Shown here in pieces: positions 60,914 through 64,000 of a stretch of DNA of 64,000 nucleotides. The notes below the pieces were generated by a model, which had not been told where the DNA came from, did no database searches, and saw nothing but the letters and a program-made list of their open reading frames with translations. The position numbers were made by a program, and so were the translations under genes. Source of the stretch: Klebsiella sp. RHBSTW-00484 (GTDB taxonomy: Bacteria; Pseudomonadota; Gammaproteobacteria; Enterobacterales; Enterobacteriaceae); NCBI RefSeq assembly GCF_013705725.1, contig NZ_CP055481.1, positions 4,960,001 through 5,024,000 on the forward strand, in the 5' to 3' direction. The first letter of the stretch is position 1, and every line of letters starts with the position of its first letter.

Positions 60914-62167
60914 TTACCCCTGCGGCTGGTTGCTGACCAGCCGCGACATGGTCTCCAGCGAATCCGTTTTTAAAATATAAAGCCTTTTCAATAAGAATGG
61001 ATTATCCCCCGGCTTTACCTTCCCTCTTACCGTGGTCACCGCCAGATGAAAACCAGCGTCGTTCGCCGCCTTCACCGCCGTCGCGTTGTAGCCGCCAAAC
61101 GGGTATGAGAGATAGAGCACATGCGGATTAAACTGCGCCAGATCCCGCCGCGAACGCTCAAAATCAAACAAAATATTGTGGTAACTGCGACTCAGAAGAA
61201 TCGGATGACGATAAGCATCAACCCGATGCAGAAAATGAGTATGTGACTGCACGTCAAAGACGTCCTGAATCTGCTTAAGTTCGGAAATACTCATAAACTG
61301 CAGCGATTTCGGTGCCCATTTCTGCGGATGGCGCTTAATGCGCGACGAGATAATAAAGGCCGTGGCGTGAAAGCCATACTGCTTAAGAATCGGATACGCA
61401 TAGCGATTGACCGACTTCAGACCATCATCAAAAGTAATGACTACCGAGCGTGCAGGAAGATTCACTTTATTGCGCAGATAGCCTTCCAGTTGATACATAC
61501 TCAGAGTCGTATAACCCTGGTCACGAAGCCAGGTCATCTGATTGCTGAAGGCGCGGACGGAAGTGGTGGTTGAGGTGTGGCGAAAGCGGGTATTTTCTTC
61601 ATCACGCAGAATATGGTGATAAGTCAGAATCGGAATACCGTTATCTTCCTGCGCATCCAGACTGCTCACCCACGCCAGGCGATTGCCAATGCGGATTTGA
61701 AACCAGGTTTGATTAAGCCGGTCTTTGAGCTTGCTGATAATGGGATAGCGTAGATTACTCGTCAGCGTGCCGAACGGGGCGCTGCCGACGGAAGGCGCGT
61801 CATAAACCGGCGTATCTTTCCAGGTAATAAGATTTTGGTTGCTCAGCGGCTTATTCAGGTCGCCCAGGTTATCCTCAACCCGCTGCTTGCCCTGTACCGA
61901 CTCCAGATGGCCCTTATCAATAAAACCGGTGCCAAAACCAAAATTGAACTCATAGTAATCCGCCGCCGTTGGCACTACCGCGAGAATTTGCCCTGCCCGC
62001 ACGTTACCAACGCTGACAACCTGATTACCCACTTGCGCCCAAATATCGGCGTCTTCGGTGGTCTGCATATAATGCGCAGGCACTCCCTGCTGGCTTAACA
62101 GACTGGCGGAAGCGCTGAGAGACATCAAAAAGAGGAGTAAAGCGAGAGTTCGGGCAAACATGCGCAT
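60914..62167 (-). CDS. yadE: Exported polysaccharide deacetylase-like protein YadE
   Basis: 417 residues: signal peptide ([19 protein letters not shown]), an N-terminal region with SH3-like segments (about 30-180), then a NodB-type carbohydrate esterase domain with [29 protein letters not shown] (metal Asp pair) and [10 protein letters not shown] (metal His). Periplasmic or cell-surface. The substrate is unknown. The ATG at 62167 was chosen. An ATG at 62161 is equally possible. Found next to panD, as in E. coli. Confidence 0.85.
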   Translation of the reverse strand: MRMFARTLALLLFLMSLSASASLLSQQGVPAHYMQTTEDADIWAQVGNQVVSVGNVRAGQILAVVPTAADYYEFNFGFGTGFIDKGHLESVQGKQRVEDNLGDLNKPLSNQNLITWKDTPVYDAPSVGSAPFGTLTSNLRYPIISKLKDRLNQTWFQIRIGNRLAWVSSLDAQEDNGIPILTYHHILRDEENTRFRHTSTTTSVRAFSNQMTWLRDQGYTTLSMYQLEGYLRNKVNLPARSVVITFDDGLKSVNRYAYPILKQYGFHATAFIISSRIKRHPQKWAPKSLQFMSISELKQIQDVFDVQSHTHFLHRVDAYRHPILLSRSYHNILFDFERSRRDLAQFNPHVLYLSYPFGGYNATAVKAANDAGFHLAVTTVRGKVKPGDNPFLLKRLYILKTDSLETMSRLVSNQPQG

Positions 62168-62223
62168 CAAGCCGATAGACAAATCTGCCGTTATTGTAAC
62201 AAAAGCGGTATCAATACCAATGC

Positions 62224-62664
62224 TTAATTCCCGTTCGGCTCGTGCAGCAATCGGAAAGGGGGATTTTTTTGCTGCTGATGCCAGAGGCTGCTCACTACAG
62301 GGCCTCCGGTAGTCACTATCGCGTGACGGAAAGCTTCGCTGCTCAGGCTCTGACGCAACAGATACATATCCTCCAGTAATGGGTAGCTAATTCCGGAAAT
62401 GACTTCGCAGTGGGTATGCTTATGGCTCATCAGCGCCGCTACACGATATGGTGCCGCGCCGGTTTTGTCGGTCAGAAAAATGACGCCTTCACCGCTGTCC
62501 GTCTCGTGCAGCGCATCACACATCATGCGGCTCAGCATATTACTGCTGAGATTACGCCAATAGTTTACCGCCCGACATTGCGCCAGCGGCCCAAACTTTT
62601 TCTCCAGAAGATCCAGCATCTCCTGCGCCACTTCATCATGACAGGTAATCACCCAACCCAGCAT
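62224..62664 (-). CDS. yadI: PTS EIIA component, mannose family (YadI-like)
   Basis: 146 residues of the mannose-type EIIA fold ([20 protein letters not shown]), with His9 as the likely phosphorylation site. [17 protein letters not shown] is the typical second motif. No EIIB, EIIC or EIID gene is near, so its partner and sugar are unknown. It is an orphan, as in E. coli. Confidence 0.82.
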   Translation of the reverse strand: MLGWVITCHDEVAQEMLDLLEKKFGPLAQCRAVNYWRNLSSNMLSRMMCDALHETDSGEGVIFLTDKTGAAPYRVAALMSHKHTHCEVISGISYPLLEDMYLLRQSLSSEAFRHAIVTTGGPVVSSLWHQQQKNPPFRLLHEPNGN

Positions 62665-62951
62665 ACTTCCTCCTTATTGAAGGTTAGGATCCTATCTTGC
62701 CCTGGCAATAATTTTAGTGATAACGCTCCAGTTTTATGCATGAATCAACTAATACTTTTATCTTATTGTAGGACATTCTACTTATAATCAATAAGAATCA
62801 TCTATGCACCAAAAGAAATTAATAAATAAAAAACATAATCCTTTTCTTAAATGATTAAAGAAAAGAAATTAAGATTAACCTCACTCTTTACCTTTACTCA
62901 TCATACAAAGATAATCACTTCGCAATTAATATATTTCTTAAGGAGTGAGAA
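62665..62951. other. AT-rich leader of the fimbrial operon
   Basis: About 290 bases without a gene between divergent yadI and the fimbrial subunit, strongly AT-rich from 62740 on. It holds an 8-bp inverted repeat TCTTATTG (62761-62768) / CAATAAGA (62789-62796). No recombinase gene and no fimS-type 9-bp switch repeats were seen. AAGGAG precedes the subunit ATG. Confidence 0.5.
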
Positions 62952-63497
62952 ATGAAAGTTAAAGCAAGCGTATTTATCATTGCATCATTATTATCTTCAC
63001 CTATGGCTTTTGCGGCAGATAACTCAGGTGATGGTCAAGTCCATATTACAGGTAATATTATTGAAAGCGCCTGTACTGTAGCCAGCGATTCAAAAGCCAT
63101 TGACGTGCTGCTGGAAGACCGAAATACCAGCGCGTTTACCGCAATGGGTGATACCTCGGCGGAGAAAGAGTTTAAAATTAAGTTAGAGAATTGCAATTCA
63201 AGTTCATATGAAAATGTAAGAGTAAGGTTTGAAGGAATGGCCGATGCAACGGGGGGCAGCACTGTTCTCGCTAACACTGGCGATGCAGCAGGCATCGGCG
63301 TCCAAATTCTGGATAATGGGACGCCAATGGATTTCACCGATCACAGCGGCTGGTCCACAACGAACACCAGCTTGCTGGATAATGAGGGCAACCCGCAAAT
63401 TCCGTTCACCGCACGCTATTACGCGACCAAGAGCATGGCTGGCATCGTCGCGGGTACAGTAGACACCACGGCAACGTTCTATCTGCAATACAATTAA
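62952..63497 (+). CDS. Type 1-like fimbrial major subunit
   Basis: 181 residues: signal peptide (ending AFA-ADN), then an N-terminal donor strand region (GQVHITGNIIESACTVAS) and an incomplete Ig-like fold with a conserved Cys pair (SACTV, LENCNSS), ending in the family ATFYLQYN motif with penultimate Tyr. Polymerises by donor-strand exchange using a chaperone and usher. The chaperone gene follows after a hairpin. GC content is visibly lower than the housekeeping genes. Not the E. coli yadN product as far as I can tell. Confidence 0.88.
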   Translation: MKVKASVFIIASLLSSPMAFAADNSGDGQVHITGNIIESACTVASDSKAIDVLLEDRNTSAFTAMGDTSAEKEFKIKLENCNSSSYENVRVRFEGMADATGGSTVLANTGDAAGIGVQILDNGTPMDFTDHSGWSTTNTSLLDNEGNPQIPFTARYYATKSMAGIVAGTVDTTATFYLQYN

Positions 63498-63508
63498 TGA
63501 CTTATTTC

Positions 63509-63529
63509 GGCAGTCTTGCTAAGACTGCC
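63509..63529 (+). terminator. Hairpin between fimbrial subunit and chaperone genes
   Basis: GGCAGTCTT-GCT-AAGACTGCC, a perfect 9-bp stem directly after the subunit stop. In fimbrial operons such hairpins let more subunit than chaperone/usher be made by partial termination or mRNA protection. Function here is inferred. Confidence 0.6.
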
Positions 63530-63552
63530 ACTTTCCCCATGGAAGGGATAAT

Positions 63553-64000
63553 ATGAATAAATTTATCAAAACACTGCTATTCGGCATAATGGTGTTTTCA
63601 TCTTTTTCTCACGCAGGGGTAACTATTGGTGTGACGCGCGTTATTTACCATGGCGATGCCAGGGATGAGTCCGTCACAATAATTAATGACGACAAAGAAC
63701 CCTATTTAATTCAATCATGGGCGCAAAAAATCAATAATGATGGTTCAAATGCCGCTGCGCCATTTATGGTTACCCCGCCTCTTTTCCGTCTGAACTCCGG
63801 ACAGCGAAATGTATTACGCGTAATACGTACCGGAGGTAATTTACCGGAAGATCGTGAATCCTTGTACTGGCTTGATATTAAATCAATTCCATCAAGTAAC
63901 AATAACGATAATCACAATAAAATACGTTTGGCGGTAAAGACAGAGTTTAAATTGATCTATCGTCCAAACGGACTGAAAGAGACGCCGGAGAAGCTCACGA
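63553..64000 (+). CDS. Periplasmic pilus chaperone, partial (3' end outside window)
   Basis: Open frame to the right edge, 149 residues seen. Signal peptide MNKFIKTLLFGIMVFSSFSH, then the PapD/FimC-type first Ig domain: GVTRVIY (subunit-anchoring Arg), LFRLNSGQRNVLRVIRTGG, LPEDRESLYWLDIKSIP, and IRLAVKTEFKLIYRP (anchoring Lys). It folds subunits in the periplasm and delivers them to an usher, expected next beyond 64000. GGAAGGGATA precedes the ATG. Lower GC than the core genes. Confidence 0.9.
   Translation, partial: MNKFIKTLLFGIMVFSSFSHAGVTIGVTRVIYHGDARDESVTIINDDKEPYLIQSWAQKINNDGSNAAAPFMVTPPLFRLNSGQRNVLRVIRTGGNLPEDRESLYWLDIKSIPSSNNNDNHNKIRLAVKTEFKLIYRPNGLKETPEKLT

Noticed and set aside
62740..62951. 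fimS-like invertible switch
   Set aside because: No 9-bp switch repeats and no invertase gene in the window. Only a single 8-bp inverted repeat with a 20-base gap.

Overview
The window is chromosomal DNA of an enterobacterium, most likely the Klebsiella/Raoultella group. The housekeeping gene order matches the Escherichia coli rseP-to-panD arc almost gene for gene. A complete maltose-type pullulanase secretion locus (pulS, pulB, pulA, pulC-O), the Klebsiella hallmark, sits between mrcB and hrpB, which are neighbours in E. coli. Species cannot be fixed by reading alone.

Layout. 1-7220 (minus): rpsB, tsf, pyrH, frr, dxr, ispU, cdsA and truncated rseP, covering translation, UMP and isoprenoid synthesis, undecaprenyl-PP, CDP-diacylglycerol and sigma-E proteolysis. 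7221-7543 is the divergent rpsB/map control region. 7544-12542 (plus): map, glnD, dapD, yaeH. 12591-17027 (minus): cdaR, degP (with a sigma-E promoter), dgt. 17112-19253 (plus): mtnN-btuF-yadS. Then erpA and clcA (minus), hemL (plus), an Rpn-family nuclease gene, the fhuA-fhuC-fhuD-fhuB ferrichrome locus with a Fur-like site, and mrcB.

33577-49973 is the pullulanase type II secretion locus. PulA is a lipoprotein enzyme and PulC-O plus PulS/PulB build the machine that surfaces it. pulA and pulC diverge from a region with MalT-like boxes. Immediately after pulO lies a ~1.2 kb IS110-family element of IS621 type (50056-51253). Its 5' noncoding end reads as a bridge RNA, with target and donor guides that match the actual insertion site and the element's own ends. 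This is the most interesting system in the window. 51414-60911: hrpB (minus), then thpR-sfsA, dksA-gluQ, pcnB-folK and panB-panC-panD (plus). 60914-62664: yadE and yadI (minus). 62952-64000: start of an AT-rich chaperone-usher fimbrial operon, cut by the window end.

Repeats: four ERIC elements, two carrying a related ~70-75 bp insert at different positions; several CCCTCTCCC/GGGAGAGGG palindromic units; and one classical REP-like hairpin. No tRNA, rRNA or CRISPR array was seen.
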